Positions 44,296 through 54,788 of a stretch of 64,000 nucleotides of DNA are shown here, in pieces; the first letter of the stretch is position 1; the number at the start of each line of letters is the position of its first letter. This DNA comes from Rhodococcus sp. H36-A4 (GTDB taxonomy: Bacteria; Actinomycetota; Actinomycetes; Mycobacteriales; Mycobacteriaceae). The notes below the pieces were generated by a model. The model worked only from the letters and a program-made list of their open reading frames with translations. It was not told the origin of the DNA and did not search any database. The DNA lies in contig NZ_JAPVLQ010000006.1 of the NCBI RefSeq assembly GCF_027158005.1, positions 124,001 to 188,000 of the forward strand, written 5' to 3'. The position numbers and the translations under genes are program-made.

Positions 44296-45196
44296 AGCTC
44301 ACCTTGGACAGCCCTTTCAATGCGAGTTCATAGATTTCATCGGTATCGAGTCGGCGTAATTCTTCGGCAAGGCACTCGCGAGTCTCACGGCGCGCGAGTG
44401 CGACCTCGGCGTCGGGTTGACCTGTTCTCGACAGCGTTGCCGTCTTTCCCGTCTGGGGTCGAACAATACTGATCGCGCTGTTCTCACGCTTCAGTTCGAC
44501 TTTCAGTTCACCAGTCCTACGGTGCACCGGTACTTCGAGCTTCACTGCGAGCCACCCTGCGAGGATGTCGAGTGCAGGCTCCTCCGCGAGGCCGGAAACA
44601 GTGACGTCCAAGACCTTCTCGTACGGAGCCTGATCCAACGCGGTGGCGAGCAACCCACGCCAGTAGGTGACTCGACTCCACGATAGGTCCGAGTCGCCCT
44701 GGGTGTAGCTGTCGAGCCGTGACTTGATCGTCGACGTCGGATCCGACGACTTCGTCGCATCGGTAATTCGCCGAATTGCCAATTTGCCCAACGGATCTTG
44801 CGCGGGGATCTTTGGCGCTTCGTTCGGCCACCAGACTACGATCGGGGTGTCCGGTAACAGAAACGGAATGACGACACTGTGCTCGTGCTCGGCAAGTTCA
44901 CCGTGCAGCCTGAGTACAACTACCTCGGACGCTCCGGCATCGCCACCCACCCGAATTTGGGCATCCAGCCCGGATTCGACAGATCTGTCTCCGCGAATGA
45001 GGACGATGACGCGACACGGATGCTCGCGGCTCGCTTCGTTGGCGGCCTCTATCGCAGGCTCGGCTTGCTCGCTGTCACGGCTGGCGACGATAAGCGTGAG
45101 CACCCGTCCGATGGTGACAGCGCCACCGGATTCACGAAGCTCGATCAGCTTCTTGCCCACTGCCCTTGTCGTCGTGGCGGGCATATCGACGATCAC
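44288..45196 (-). CDS. opcA: Glucose-6-phosphate dehydrogenase assembly protein OpcA
   Basis: OpcA is needed for assembly or activation of Zwf in actinobacteria and cyanobacteria. The 302-residue protein has AVTIGRVLTLIVAS, HPCRVIVLIRGDRS, and PFLLPDTPIVVWWPNEAP, characteristic of the family. GTG at 45196 (MIVDMPATTT) is chosen: it overlaps the zwf stop as GTGA, has GGAGAAGG just upstream and matches mycobacterial N-termini. The longer frame to 45328 lies inside zwf. Confidence 0.93.
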   Translation of the reverse strand: MIVDMPATTTRAVGKKLIELRESGGAVTIGRVLTLIVASRDSEQAEPAIEAANEASREHPCRVIVLIRGDRSVESGLDAQIRVGGDAGASEVVVLRLHGELAEHEHSVVIPFLLPDTPIVVWWPNEAPKIPAQDPLGKLAIRRITDATKSSDPTSTIKSRLDSYTQGDSDLSWSRVTYWRGLLATALDQAPYEKVLDVTVSGLAEEPALDILAGWLAVKLEVPVHRRTGELKVELKRENSAISIVRPQTGKTATLSRTGQPDAEVALARRETRECLAEELRRLDTDEIYELALKGLSKVSYE

Positions 45197-46749
45197 GGCC
45201 TTCTCCATTCGCGTCCGGTGCGGTGCATCATTTCGTCGCCCGATGTCGGACCCCACGTACCTGCCTCGTACGGCTCTGCTGTGCCACCCGCAGCCCAGAA
45301 GTCGAGAATCGGATCCAGAATCTGCCACGAAAGTTCGACCTCGGCGTTGACCGGGAACAGTGATGGCTCACCGAGCAGCACATCGAGGATGAGTCGCTCG
45401 TACGCCTCGGGTGAAGACTCCGTGAACGCCTGGCCGTAGCTGAAGTCCATGCTGACGTCTCGAACCTGCATGCTCGACCCAGGCACCTTGGACCCGAAAC
45501 GCATCGTCACACCCTCATCGGGTTGAACTCTGATGACGAGTGCATTCTGGCCGAGTTCTTCTGTCATCGTTTCGTCGAAAGGAAGATGCGGCGCACGTTT
45601 GAACACCATCGCAATTTCGGTAACCCGGCGACCGAGTGCCTTACCTGTCCTGAGATAGAAAGGAACTCCACCCCATCGCCGCGTGTCGACCTCCAGCGTG
45701 ATGGCGGCGTAGGTCTCGGTATTCGACTCGGTGTCGAAACCCTCCTCTTCCTTCAGACCCTTGACCTTCTGACTGCCCTGCCAACCCGCGCTGTATTGAC
45801 CGCGCGCGGAAGTCTGGGCCAGTGGTTCCGCCAACTTCGTTGCCGAGAGAACTTTGATCTTCTCCGACTGCAATTCGGTGGGACTGAAACTGACCGGCTC
45901 CTCCATGGCAGTGATGGCCAACAGTTGCAGCAGGTGATTCTGAATCACGTCACGCGCTGCACCGATGCCGTCGTAGTAACCGGCCCGCCCACCTAGACCG
46001 ATATCTTCGGCCATGGTGATCTGGACGTGATCGACATAGTGCGCGTTCCAGATCGGATCGAACAACTGGTTCGCGAACCGGAGCGCCAAAATGTTCTGAA
46101 CGGTTTCCTTGCCGAGGTAGTGGTCGATGCGGAAAACGGTGTCCTCGGGAAACACTCGGTTCACGACGGCGTTCAGTTCCTTGGCGCTCGCTAGGTCGTG
46201 GCCGAAAGGCTTCTCGATGACGACGCGACGCCAATTGTCGTCGGTGCTCTGCGCCAGCCCGGATCGCGAGAGTTGTTCGAGCACTACCGGAAATGCGCTG
46301 GGAGGTACCGAAAGGTAGAAGGCGTGGTTACCGGCGGTTCCACGTGTTGCGTCCAATTCCCCCAGCGTGCGGGCCAATTCGTCGAACGCGGCGTCGTCGT
46401 CGAATGACCCCTGTACGAACCGGAATCCTTCGGCGAGTGTGTTCCACACTTCTTCGCTGAAGGGCGTTCGTGCGTGATCGCGGACTGCATCGTGCACGAT
46501 CTTCGCGAAATCTTCGTTGCCCCACTCGCGACGAGCGAATCCGACCAAGGCGAAACCGGGGGGGAGTAGCCCCCGGTTCGCCAGGTCGTACACCGCAGGC
46601 ATGAGCTTCTTTCGAGCGAGATCGCCTGTGACGCCGAATATCACCAGGCTGCACGGGCCGGCGATACGCGGAAGGCGTTTGTCGCGAGGGTCACGAAGTG
46701 GGTTGTGCCACTCCGCATTGCTCTTCGGGTCAGTGTCTGCGGTGGCCAC
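45193..46749 (-). CDS. zwf: Glucose-6-phosphate 1-dehydrogenase
   Basis: Oxidises glucose 6-phosphate to the lactone, producing NADPH. The 518-residue protein shows the dinucleotide fold VIFGVTGDLARKKLMPAVY, the second motif VIEKPFGHDLASA, and the catalytic RIDHYLGKE with its His and Lys. GTG start three bases after the tal stop. It directly precedes its partner opcA, supporting functional pairing. Confidence 0.97.
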   Translation of the reverse strand: MATADTDPKSNAEWHNPLRDPRDKRLPRIAGPCSLVIFGVTGDLARKKLMPAVYDLANRGLLPPGFALVGFARREWGNEDFAKIVHDAVRDHARTPFSEEVWNTLAEGFRFVQGSFDDDAAFDELARTLGELDATRGTAGNHAFYLSVPPSAFPVVLEQLSRSGLAQSTDDNWRRVVIEKPFGHDLASAKELNAVVNRVFPEDTVFRIDHYLGKETVQNILALRFANQLFDPIWNAHYVDHVQITMAEDIGLGGRAGYYDGIGAARDVIQNHLLQLLAITAMEEPVSFSPTELQSEKIKVLSATKLAEPLAQTSARGQYSAGWQGSQKVKGLKEEEGFDTESNTETYAAITLEVDTRRWGGVPFYLRTGKALGRRVTEIAMVFKRAPHLPFDETMTEELGQNALVIRVQPDEGVTMRFGSKVPGSSMQVRDVSMDFSYGQAFTESSPEAYERLILDVLLGEPSLFPVNAEVELSWQILDPILDFWAAGGTAEPYEAGTWGPTSGDEMMHRTGREWRRP

Positions 46750-46752
46750 GTA

Positions 46753-47877
46753 TCAGCTCTTCTGGCCCGCTTGGCGAAGCTGCTCACCGGTGGCTTCGAG
46801 CAGTTCGTTCCACGATGCCTCGAACTTTTCGACGCCTTCGTTCTCGAGGGTGAGGAACACGTCCGAGATATCGATCCCGATAGCGGAAAGCTTGTCGAAC
46901 ACTTCCTGGGATTCGGGGCCCTTACCGGAAATAGTGTCACCGGTGACCTCACCATGATCGGCGACCGCATCCATGGTCTTTTCCGGCATCGTGTTCACGG
47001 TGTTGGGCGAGACCAGATCGGTGACGTACAAGGTGTCCGGGTATGCCGGATTCTTGACCCCGGTCGACGCCCACAGTGGACGCTGCGGGCGAGCGCCGGA
47101 CCCAACGAGATCGTGGAACCGTGAGCCCACCTCGAACGCCTGCTGATAGGCCACGTACGCGAGCCGCGCGTTCGCCAGCGCGGCCTTGCCCTGGAGGTCC
47201 TTCGCGGCTGGGGTGCCGATCTTGTCCAGGCGCGCATCGATCTCGGTGTCGACGCGCGAGACGAAGAACGACGCGACCGAGTGGATCTTCGACAGGTCGT
47301 GCCCTGCGGCGCGAGCAGCTTCGAGGCCTTCGAGGTATGCGCCGATGACCAGTTCGTAGCGTTCGACGGAGAAGATCAGCGTCACGTTGACGCTGATCCC
47401 CTCACCGATGACCTTGGCGATGGCGGGGATGCCTGCCTCGGTGGCGGGGATCTTGATCAGGACGTTCGGCCGGTCGACGATCTTCCACAGCTCGACCGCT
47501 TGAGCGATCGTCTTCCCGGTGTCGTGTGCCAGGCGTGGATCGACCTCGATGGAAACGCGTCCGTCGACTCCACCGGTCGCCTCGAAGACCGGTGTGAAGA
47601 CGTCGCACGCGTTTCGTACGTCGTCTGTGGTGACTGTGCGGATGGTGGCGTCGACATCGGCACCACGCTCTGCCAGCTCGGTCACCTGAGCGTCGTAGGC
47701 GTTGCCCTTGCTGAGAGCTGCTTGGAAGATCGACGGATTGGTCGTCACGCCGACGACACTCTTGCTGTCGATCAGTTCCTGCAGGTTGCCCGAGGAGATA
47801 CGGTCACGCGACAGGTCGTCGAGCCATACCGATACTCCAGCGGCTGAGAGAGCGGCGAGATTCTTGTTCTGGGTCAT
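46753..47877 (-). CDS. tal: Transaldolase
   Basis: Transfers dihydroxyacetone units between sugar phosphates through a Schiff-base lysine. The 374-residue actinobacterial type shows [26 protein letters not shown], and the catalytic lysine in [20 protein letters not shown] at 47877 ([11 protein letters not shown]) sits nine bases after a GAAGGG that overlaps the tkt end. An ATG at 47886 overlaps the tkt stop but lacks spacing; the long frame to 48129 lies inside tkt. Confidence 0.95.
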   Translation of the reverse strand: MTQNKNLAALSAAGVSVWLDDLSRDRISSGNLQELIDSKSVVGVTTNPSIFQAALSKGNAYDAQVTELAERGADVDATIRTVTTDDVRNACDVFTPVFEATGGVDGRVSIEVDPRLAHDTGKTIAQAVELWKIVDRPNVLIKIPATEAGIPAIAKVIGEGISVNVTLIFSVERYELVIGAYLEGLEAARAAGHDLSKIHSVASFFVSRVDTEIDARLDKIGTPAAKDLQGKAALANARLAYVAYQQAFEVGSRFHDLVGSGARPQRPLWASTGVKNPAYPDTLYVTDLVSPNTVNTMPEKTMDAVADHGEVTGDTISGKGPESQEVFDKLSAIGIDISDVFLTLENEGVEKFEASWNELLEATGEQLRQAGQKS

Positions 47878-47882
47878 GTCTG

Positions 47883-49979
47883 TCATCCCTTCACGTTGGT
47901 GATCGAACGCTGCGCGGCGGCGGTGACGGCCTCGGCTGTGAATCCGTACTCGCGGAACAGTGTTTTGGCGTCCGCCGACTCGCCGTAGTGTTCGAGCGAA
48001 ACGATCTCGCCGAACCCTCCGACGATCTTGTACCACGGCATTGCGATTCCGGCCTCGACCGAGACGCGGGCTTTGACCGTGGGTGGAATCACCTGGTCGC
48101 GGTAGTTCTGGTCCTGGCTTTCGAACCACTCAACACACGGCATCGATACGACGCGAGCGGCTATCGACTGCTCTGCGAGCAGCTTCTGCGCCTCTACCGC
48201 GTACTGGAGTTCCGAACCGGTACCGATGAGAATGACGTCGGGTGCGGTCGGGGAGTCCGACAGAATGTAACCGCCCTTGGACACACCCTCATAGCTGGTT
48301 CCTGCCAGGACCGGGATGCCCTGACGCGTCAGCGCCAGCCCGACCGGGCCACTGCTGCTCGACTTGGCCAGCACGGCCTGCCATGCGAAGGCTGTCTCGT
48401 TGGCATCGCCTGGGCGGACCACCGAGAGATTCGGAATTGCGCGCAATGCAGCGAGGTGCTCGACCGGTTGGTGGGTCGGGCCGTCCTCGCCGAGACCGAT
48501 GGAGTCGTGTGTCCACACGTAGATGGGATCGATGTCCATCAGCGACGCCAACCGAACAGCGGGGCGCATGTAGTCACTGAACTGCATGAACGTGCCGCCG
48601 TAGGCGCGCGTTGGTCCGTGCATGACGATGCCGCTCAGAATGGCGCCCATTGCGTGCTCGCGGATGCCGAAGTGCAGGGTCCTGCCGTATGGCTCTGCAT
48701 CCCAGTCGTCGGTGGAGATCGAGGTGGGGCCGAACGACTTGGCGCCCTTGATGGTGGTGTTGTTACTGCCCGCGAGGTCCGCCGATCCGCCCCACAGTTC
48801 CGGGAGAACGGGTCCTACCGCGTTGAGAACCTCGCCGGAGGCCGCTCGGGTGGCGATGGCCTTACTGCCGGGCTCCCAGGTCGGGAGGACATCGGTCCAT
48901 CCTTCGGGGAGGGTCCCTTGGGTGAGACGGTCGAGCAACTTCTTGCGCTCGGGCTCACGCGCTGCCCAGGCGTCGAATTCGATGTTCCACTCTTCGTGCG
49001 CCTTGCGGCCGCGTTCCTGGAGGGTGCGTGTATGCGCGATGACCTCGTCGGTCACCTCGAACGTCTTCTCAGGGTCGAAACCGAGAGCCTTCTTGACCTT
49101 CACGATCTCTTCTTCGCCGAGCGCCGCACCGTGAACGGCGCCGGTGTTCATCATCGTCGGCGCGGGGAAGCCGATGATGGTGCGCAGAACGATGATCGAC
49201 GGCTTGTCGGTCACCGCCTTGGCTGCCTCGATGGCTGCCTCTATGGCCGTGACGTTCTCGCCGCCCTCGACGACCTGGACGTGCCAGCCGTACGCCTCGT
49301 AGCGTGCTGCGGTGTCTTCCGACAATGCGATATCGGTCGAGTGCTCGATCGAAATCTTGTTGTCGTCGTAGAAGAGAATGAGGTTGCCGAGCTGCTGGGT
49401 GCCGGCAAGCGACGACGCCTCGGACGTGATTCCCTCTTCGATGTCGCCATCGGAAGCGATGACATAGATGAAGTGGTCGAACGGACTTGCGCCTAGGGCA
49501 GGCTCGGGATCGAACAATCCCCGCTCACGTCGTGACGCCATGGACATGCCGACAGCCGACGCCAGTCCCTGACCGAGTGGCCCAGTGGTGATTTCGACGC
49601 CGTCGGTGTGCCGGAACTCGGGGTGGCCCGGGGTCTTCGACCCGAATGTGCGTAGGGACTCGATGTCGATCAGTTCGAGGCCGAATCCGCCGAAGTAGAG
49701 CTGCAAGTACAGCGTCAGGCTCGAATGCCCGCAAGACAACACGAAGCGGTCGCGACCGATCCAGTGGGTGTCGGTCGGATCGTGGCGCATGGTCCGCTGG
49801 AACAGCGTGTACGCGAGTGGCGCGAGACTCATCGCCGTCCCGGGGTGACCGTTTCCGACCTTTTGAACCGCGTCTGCAGCGAGGACTCTGACGGTATCGA
49901 CCGCCCTGGTGTCCAGGTCCGTCCAGTCGCTGGGGTGGTGCGCCGTGGTGAGGACGTCAATATCGTCTGTGGTCGACAC
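47883..49979 (-). CDS. tkt: Transketolase
   Basis: Thiamine-diphosphate enzyme moving two-carbon units in the pentose phosphate pathway. The 698-residue protein shows [18 protein letters not shown], the ThDP motif [19 protein letters not shown] ending at NKIS, and the second half with [13 protein letters not shown] and [22 protein letters not shown] start with AGGAG about eleven bases upstream. First gene of the minus-strand operon; TAATAC on the minus strand at 50007-50002 is a possible -10. Confidence 0.97.
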   Translation of the reverse strand: MSTTDDIDVLTTAHHPSDWTDLDTRAVDTVRVLAADAVQKVGNGHPGTAMSLAPLAYTLFQRTMRHDPTDTHWIGRDRFVLSCGHSSLTLYLQLYFGGFGLELIDIESLRTFGSKTPGHPEFRHTDGVEITTGPLGQGLASAVGMSMASRRERGLFDPEPALGASPFDHFIYVIASDGDIEEGITSEASSLAGTQQLGNLILFYDDNKISIEHSTDIALSEDTAARYEAYGWHVQVVEGGENVTAIEAAIEAAKAVTDKPSIIVLRTIIGFPAPTMMNTGAVHGAALGEEEIVKVKKALGFDPEKTFEVTDEVIAHTRTLQERGRKAHEEWNIEFDAWAAREPERKKLLDRLTQGTLPEGWTDVLPTWEPGSKAIATRAASGEVLNAVGPVLPELWGGSADLAGSNNTTIKGAKSFGPTSISTDDWDAEPYGRTLHFGIREHAMGAILSGIVMHGPTRAYGGTFMQFSDYMRPAVRLASLMDIDPIYVWTHDSIGLGEDGPTHQPVEHLAALRAIPNLSVVRPGDANETAFAWQAVLAKSSSSGPVGLALTRQGIPVLAGTSYEGVSKGGYILSDSPTAPDVILIGTGSELQYAVEAQKLLAEQSIAARVVSMPCVEWFESQDQNYRDQVIPPTVKARVSVEAGIAMPWYKIVGGFGEIVSLEHYGESADAKTLFREYGFTAEAVTAAAQRSITNVKG

Positions 49980-50297
49980 GAGCAGAGATCTCCTGACATT
50001 CGTATTATTGAGGCCGACGTGCGTTCGATCTTCGTTTGATCGACATGCAGCCGACCACCAGCCTAGTTCCGAGGCAGCTCATTGTCGTGCCTTCCCCCCG
50101 TCGGGCTCCGCTGCACTCGCTGCCCGGGCAGTACTCGGTTGGCGGCAGGGGATATGTTTCTCACTTTGAGGGCCTGCGAATTGGAGCCGGGATGCTCGGC
50201 GTCTACCATCGCCTGTAGTAGTACGTAGGTAATCGCCGACCGCGATCACCGCGCGTACGCATGTTCATGTGTGTTCGAGCCTGTGCAAGGAGACGTA
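49980..50297. other. 318-base gap between divergent tkt and ctaB
   Basis: No gene or RNA recognised. It must contain both promoters. Candidate -10 boxes are TAATAC (minus, 50007-50002) for tkt and TACCAT (50204-50209) for ctaB; neither has a clear -35. A run of C followed by GTCGGGCTCC near 50094 has no evident pairing partner. Confidence 0.35.
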
Positions 50298-51320
50298 GTG
50301 CGAATTGGGCAGCAGTCCGGCGGCCACGGATTCGCAAGCGGTCCCAGCAATCCAGAGGACAACGACCTCGGTACCGACGCTGGAAGCGAAGCCGATCCGA
50401 GTCGTCCCACTTCGGCCCCCCGTCGGGCTTTGGCACTGGTCATGGCCTATGTCGCCCTGACCAAGCCGCGAGTGATCGAACTGCTGCTGGTGACGACGAT
50501 TCCGGCGATGTTGCTTGCCGACCGTGGTCATGTTCAGCCCATGCTGATCCTCACCACGCTGTTCGGCGGAATGCTTGCGGCAGCCAGTGCGAACAGTCTG
50601 AACATGGTCGCTGATGCCGACATCGACAAGATCATGGCTCGCACTGCCAAGAGGCCTCTTGCTCGTGGAGCGATGCCGGTGTCGCACGCCTTCGTGTTCG
50701 GGGTCAGTCTCGGCGTCATTTCGTTCTTCTGGTTGTGGGTAACCACCAACCTGCTCAGCGGCATCCTTGCCGTCGTCACGATTTGTTTCTACATCTTCGT
50801 CTACACCCTGGTCCTCAAACGCCGGACGTCGCAGAATGTCGTGTGGGGCGGTGCCGCTGGTTGCATGCCCGTCATGATCGGCTGGTCGGCGGTCACCGGC
50901 ACGATCGGCTGGCAGGCCGTGGTGATGTTCCTCGTCATCTTCCTGTGGACACCTCCGCACACGTGGGCTTTGATGCTCCGTTACAAGGAGGACTACCAGG
51001 CTGCGAACGTTCCGATGTTGCCGGCGGTGGCATCCGAACGAAAGGTGACGAAGCACATCGTTCTGTACGCCTGGGCAACTGTCGCTGCAACGTTGGCACT
51101 CACACCTGGATCGGGTGTGATCTATGCCGTGATCGCCGTGGCGGCCGGCGTTTGGTTCCTCACCGTGGCCCATCGCCTCTACTCAGGTGTCCGCGCGGGC
51201 ACTCCGGTCAAGCCGATGAAGCTCTTCATCCTCTCGAACGAGTATCTGGCATTGGTTTTCTGTGGCTTGGCCGTGGACTCCGTGGTCGGCTGGGACACGC
51301 TCACTCAACTGTTGTCCTGA
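50298..51320 (+). CDS. ctaB: Protoheme IX farnesyltransferase (heme O synthase)
   Basis: Membrane enzyme adding a farnesyl group to heme B to make heme O for cytochrome aa3 oxidase. The 340-residue UbiA-family protein has about nine transmembrane segments, the aspartate motif [20 protein letters not shown] (prenyl diphosphate and metal binding), and [18 protein letters not shown] with [15 protein letters not shown] 45-residue polar N-terminal extension precedes the first span. GTG at 50298 has AGGAG six bases upstream; GTG at 50271 would come before that site. Confidence 0.94.
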   Translation: MRIGQQSGGHGFASGPSNPEDNDLGTDAGSEADPSRPTSAPRRALALVMAYVALTKPRVIELLLVTTIPAMLLADRGHVQPMLILTTLFGGMLAAASANSLNMVADADIDKIMARTAKRPLARGAMPVSHAFVFGVSLGVISFFWLWVTTNLLSGILAVVTICFYIFVYTLVLKRRTSQNVVWGGAAGCMPVMIGWSAVTGTIGWQAVVMFLVIFLWTPPHTWALMLRYKEDYQAANVPMLPAVASERKVTKHIVLYAWATVAATLALTPGSGVIYAVIAVAAGVWFLTVAHRLYSGVRAGTPVKPMKLFILSNEYLALVFCGLAVDSVVGWDTLTQLLS

Positions 51321-51470
51321 GTTCGACCCCCCTTGCGTCCTGGTGACGAACAGCTGCCGCGACAGGTTCGGGCGATCGGCTGCGCGGGATTCGATTGCCT
51401 GCAGCCGCGGGGTGGTATCCGGTGCCGACCTGTCTGTTCTATGCCTGTTACCCAGCGGTATTGTCGAACC

Positions 51471-51866
51471 ATGGCAACCGATGCAAAGAACCCGTCCGTC
51501 GAGGATTCGACCACCGAGAACAAGTCCGGCCCGACAATCGATGTGCCTGCTGGTGCGTTGTCGGCCGTCCGATCCTTCGTCGGCGAACACGGCGGTTCGG
51601 GCAAAGTCGTCATTCAGCCGGTCGGACGGGCCGGAACACGTGTGACAATGGTCGGAGCTGATGGGATATTGGGTGATCAGGTAGTGGAAAGCCCGGCAGT
51701 CGCACGTGCGTTGGTCGAGGCCGCCGGCAACTTGACCGAGTCGGAGTGGGATCGCGAACTCGTCAGTTCGGTCAACCCCGCACAGGGTCATTACCGGAAG
51801 ATGGCCGGATGGGTCGCACGTCAGACACGCTTTCCCAAGGCCAGAAACGCGTCGATGGAAAAATAG
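51471..51866 (+). CDS. Conserved hypothetical protein, 131 residues, between ctaB and ctaA
   Basis: Not recognised. The sequence begins MATDAKNPSVEDSTTENKS, a polar disordered-looking stretch, then a compact beta/alpha region: VPAGALSAVRSFVGEHGG, GKVVIQPVGRAGTRVTMVGA, SPAVARALVEAAGNL. No cysteines, signal or membrane segment. ATG at 51471 directly follows GTATTGTCGAACC without a ribosome site, suggesting a leaderless transcript; upstream in-frame residues look non-coding. A strong terminator follows. Position between two heme A synthesis genes may be coincidental. Confidence 0.7.
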   Translation: MATDAKNPSVEDSTTENKSGPTIDVPAGALSAVRSFVGEHGGSGKVVIQPVGRAGTRVTMVGADGILGDQVVESPAVARALVEAAGNLTESEWDRELVSSVNPAQGHYRKMAGWVARQTRFPKARNASMEK

Positions 51867-51914
51867 TTCGGAGGAAACGGAACCGTTCACCGATCGGGTG
51901 CGTCAAAGAAAGCA

Positions 51915-51967
51915 GGAGAGGTAGTCGGTCGTCTGAGGGGGAGTCCGACTATCTCTCCTCTTTTATT
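51915..51967. terminator. Strong bidirectional terminator before ctaA
   Basis: GGAGAGGTAGTCGG (51915-51928) pairs with CCGACTATCTCTCC (51945-51958) with a single G-U, plus a flanking A-T pair, and is followed by TCTTTTATT. On the minus strand the arm is followed by TGCTTTCTTTG. It sits between the convergent unknown gene and ctaA and should end both transcripts. Confidence 0.9.
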
Positions 51968-52967
51968 CGTTGGTAGCGGCTTCGGCTGCAGTCCGGGCGC
52001 CAGGTAGCTTGTCGCCGGACGCGTCATCGAGGGAGCTGCGGGTGCGACAGGCCGCCCAGACTGCGGCAGTTGCGGCCGTGCACGCACCTGCACCTGCCAC
52101 ATGGATTGCAACCAGGACGGCCGGCACGTCGGTGAAGTACTGGACGACTCCCACCAATGCCTGCGCCAGGACGATGCCGACCAGTACCTTCAACCGGAAT
52201 TTGATTGTCAGCGGAGCCTTCACCGCATAAAGCGCAAAACCCAGCCCGACCAGAAGGGCCAAGTAGCCCACGAGCAGTTGAGCGTGCAGATGCACTAGCG
52301 TCACGATCTCGATTCCGAGGCGCGGCACAGGCTCGTCGATGCTTTTGTCGCCTGCGTGTGGGCCCGCGCCGGTCACCATTGTCCCGGCTATCAGGACACC
52401 TCCCAACACGATTGCGGACAAACCGGTCAGCAATCGCAGCGGTTCGGGAACGGTGGGGACAGAAGGTCCCGCAGGATCGGGATCGGCCACTTTGAAGTAC
52501 AACAGCGTTGCGAGCCAGACCATGATCATGGACAGGACGAGGTGTACGGCAACCGTCCACCACAGCAGGCCGGTCAGTACCGTGAAGCCGCCGACCACTG
52601 CCTGTACGACGGTTCCGAGTGGCATAAGCCAGGCGAATAGAAGTACGTCCCGGCGCCGCCGGGCACGTGTGACCGCGAGAACTATCAGGGCTGCAACAAG
52701 TACGACGGCGAAGGTCAACAACCGGTTGCCGAACTCGACTGCCTGGTGCAGAACCGGAACTTCCGAGACGCCGACCGGCGTGAAACTGCCTGGGAAGCAC
52801 TGCGGCCACGTCGGGCAACCGAGTCCCGACGCCGTCACCCGCACGATGGCCCCGGTGACGGCAATTCCGCCCTGAGTCAGAATCACGATGAATGCCACGA
52901 TCTTCTGCACTCGTAGGGTAGGCACAGGCAGCAGGTCCACGACGCGGAGAAACGCTCGATACAGCAC
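51963..52967 (-). CDS. ctaA: Heme A synthase
   Basis: Oxidises heme O to heme A in the membrane, completing the cofactor made by CtaB. The 334-residue COX15/CtaA protein has eight transmembrane segments with conserved ILTQGGIAVTGAIVRVTASG, GCPTWPQCFPGSF with a paired cysteine loop, and heme-ligand histidines in VLHQAVEFGNR, AVHLVLS, LVHLHAQLL and AIHVAGAG. GTG at 52967 (MLYRAFLRVVDLLP) matches relatives; TTG at 52991 would add eight residues. Neither has a clear ribosome site, so a leaderless start is possible. Confidence 0.92.
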   Translation of the reverse strand: MLYRAFLRVVDLLPVPTLRVQKIVAFIVILTQGGIAVTGAIVRVTASGLGCPTWPQCFPGSFTPVGVSEVPVLHQAVEFGNRLLTFAVVLVAALIVLAVTRARRRRDVLLFAWLMPLGTVVQAVVGGFTVLTGLLWWTVAVHLVLSMIMVWLATLLYFKVADPDPAGPSVPTVPEPLRLLTGLSAIVLGGVLIAGTMVTGAGPHAGDKSIDEPVPRLGIEIVTLVHLHAQLLVGYLALLVGLGFALYAVKAPLTIKFRLKVLVGIVLAQALVGVVQYFTDVPAVLVAIHVAGAGACTAATAAVWAACRTRSSLDDASGDKLPGARTAAEAATNE

Positions 52968-53046
52968 TCTGTGATGGTAAACGGCCGTCAACTACAGAGC
53001 GTCGTTGACCCCATGCTGTGTGCTCGGCGAGAGCCGGGGATACCCC

Positions 53047-53847
53047 TCACGTGAACTTGAAAGTGCGGACCGAGAGCCAAGCGCAGGCTGCAGCCCAGGC
53101 GGCGAGCACCGCAACGCCGAACCAATCCCACGATCCATCGACGGCTTGTCCCAATGCCTCGGCCAGCGCGCCCGACGGAACCAATCGGGCGATGGTGTGC
53201 AACACCGTCGGCATGTCTTCGGAGAGAACGACGAGGCTACCGATTCCGAGCATGATGAACCACAAGATGTTTGCCAATGCCAGGACTATCTCGGCTCGGA
53301 GTGTGCCTCCGAGCAGCAGTCCCATGGTGGCGAATGTCACCGTTCCCAATGCGATCACCACTGCTCCGAGCGCCAGCCCGACAGTGTCGGGACGCCAACC
53401 CAGCGCCACCGCGATCGTGCCGAGCACGACGGTTTGCAGGATTACCACCATCATTACTGCGATGCTCTTGCCGCCGATGATTCCCCACCGGGGTAGTGCC
53501 GTTGCTCCGAGGCGTTTGAGTGCGCCGTACCGGCGGTCGAAGCCGACTGCAATCGCTTGACCGGTGAAGGCAGTGGACATGATCGCCACCATCATCACGG
53601 CCGGGACGACCTGGTCCACCGGATGGTCGCCCATCGCCCCGAGGGGTAGCAGCGTGAGCCCGACCAAAAGGGTGATCGGGATGAACATCGTCAGGAGCAA
53701 CTGCTCGCCGTTGCGAAGCAACAGTTTGAGTTCGAGGACCGACTGCGCTGTGAGCATCGCAACGGCTGTGTTGGGGGTCGGATTCGGAGTGAACAATCCG
53801 ACATCGAATCGGTTGTCCGGACGACGGTCTTGACCGTTGATCGTCAT
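53047..53847 (-). CDS. ABC-2 type transporter permease
   Basis: Membrane component of an exporter whose ATPase is encoded just upstream. The 266-residue protein has six hydrophobic segments of the ABC-2 type (first about 51-70) and the cytoplasmic block FDRRYGALKRLGATALPRW, a family signature. Substrate unknown. ATG at 53847 overlaps the ATPase stop (ATGA). Corresponds in position to Rv1457c in M. tuberculosis. Confidence 0.9.
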   Translation of the reverse strand: MTINGQDRRPDNRFDVGLFTPNPTPNTAVAMLTAQSVLELKLLLRNGEQLLLTMFIPITLLVGLTLLPLGAMGDHPVDQVVPAVMMVAIMSTAFTGQAIAVGFDRRYGALKRLGATALPRWGIIGGKSIAVMMVVILQTVVLGTIAVALGWRPDTVGLALGAVVIALGTVTFATMGLLLGGTLRAEIVLALANILWFIMLGIGSLVVLSEDMPTVLHTIARLVPSGALAEALGQAVDGSWDWFGVAVLAAWAAACAWLSVRTFKFT

Positions 53848-54788
53848 CTTCTCAACTCTTTTCCTGTCAGCTCCAGAAAGACGTCTTCCAGACGGCGCTG
53901 GTCTACCTGAAGTTCGGTCGCCAATACATCCTGTCGAGCACACCAGGAGGTGACGATGACGAGGATTCCGGGCTCGATGACTCCCACGACGACATAGGAG
54001 CCCGGTCCTTCCTCATGAGGGCTGTACCCCCTCGGTAGTGCCTCGGCGAGCGATGTCAGATCGAGTCCAGCCGGCGCACTGAATCGCAGGCTCCCCTCCG
54101 CGCCCTGTTTGGTCAGCTCTGAAGCGGTACCGGAAGCGACGATCTTGCCGTGGTCGATGATCACCAGTTCGTCGGCGAGTTGCTCTGCTTCGTCCATCAG
54201 GTGGGTTGTGAGCAGAACGCTCACTCCGTCCCGACTCAGCGCGTCGATCAACTCCCACACGAGGAGTCGAGCCTGGGCATCGAGTCCTGCGGTCGGCTCG
54301 TCGAGAAACACGAGTTCGGGGCGGCCCACGATGGCGCAAGCGAGTGCCAGCCGTTGCTGTTGCCCCCCGGACAATCTTCGATACGGTGTCTTCACGGCGC
54401 GGTCGAGTCCCAGGCAGTCCAGAAGCCAGTCAGGGTCCAACGGGTTTGCGGAATACGAGGCAACCAGGCGGAGCATCTCGCCCGCTTTCGAGCCTGGATA
54501 CGCACCGCCGCCCTGCAGCATGACCCCGATGCGTGGTCGCAGCTGTGCCGATTGCGCGATGGGGTCGAGGCCGAGAACCCGAACGGACCCGGATTCAGGG
54601 GTGACGAATCCCTCACACATCTCCACCGTCGTGGTCTTTCCCGCTCCGTTCGGGCCGAGGAGGGCTAGAACTTGACCCCTCTCGACAGTGATGTCGAGTC
54701 CGTCGACGGCTGCGATACCGCCGTACGTCTTTCGTACACCGGTGAGCTGCACGGCAGGATGCGTCGAACTCGACTCGCTAACGATCAT
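53844..54788 (-). CDS. ABC transporter ATP-binding protein
   Basis: Energises the adjacent ABC-2 permease. The 314-residue protein has Walker A LLGPNGAGKTTT, the Q-loop in GVMLQGGGAYPG, the signature RLSGGQQQRLALA, Walker B LVFLDEPTAGLD and the switch LLTTHLMDEAEQ. A C-terminal domain of about 90 residues follows, as in DrrA-like exporters of lipids or drugs. ATG at 54788 overlaps the mptB stop, so mptB, ATPase and permease are one operon. Matches the Rv1458c position. Confidence 0.93.
   Translation of the reverse strand: MIVSESSSTHPAVQLTGVRKTYGGIAAVDGLDITVERGQVLALLGPNGAGKTTTVEMCEGFVTPESGSVRVLGLDPIAQSAQLRPRIGVMLQGGGAYPGSKAGEMLRLVASYSANPLDPDWLLDCLGLDRAVKTPYRRLSGGQQQRLALACAIVGRPELVFLDEPTAGLDAQARLLVWELIDALSRDGVSVLLTTHLMDEAEQLADELVIIDHGKIVASGTASELTKQGAEGSLRFSAPAGLDLTSLAEALPRGYSPHEEGPGSYVVVGVIEPGILVIVTSWCARQDVLATELQVDQRRLEDVFLELTGKELRR

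Noticed and set aside
47988-49496. 502-codon plus-strand frame opposite tkt
   Set aside because: Transketolase on the minus strand is unmistakable. The plus frame is a shadow created by third-position G/C bias.
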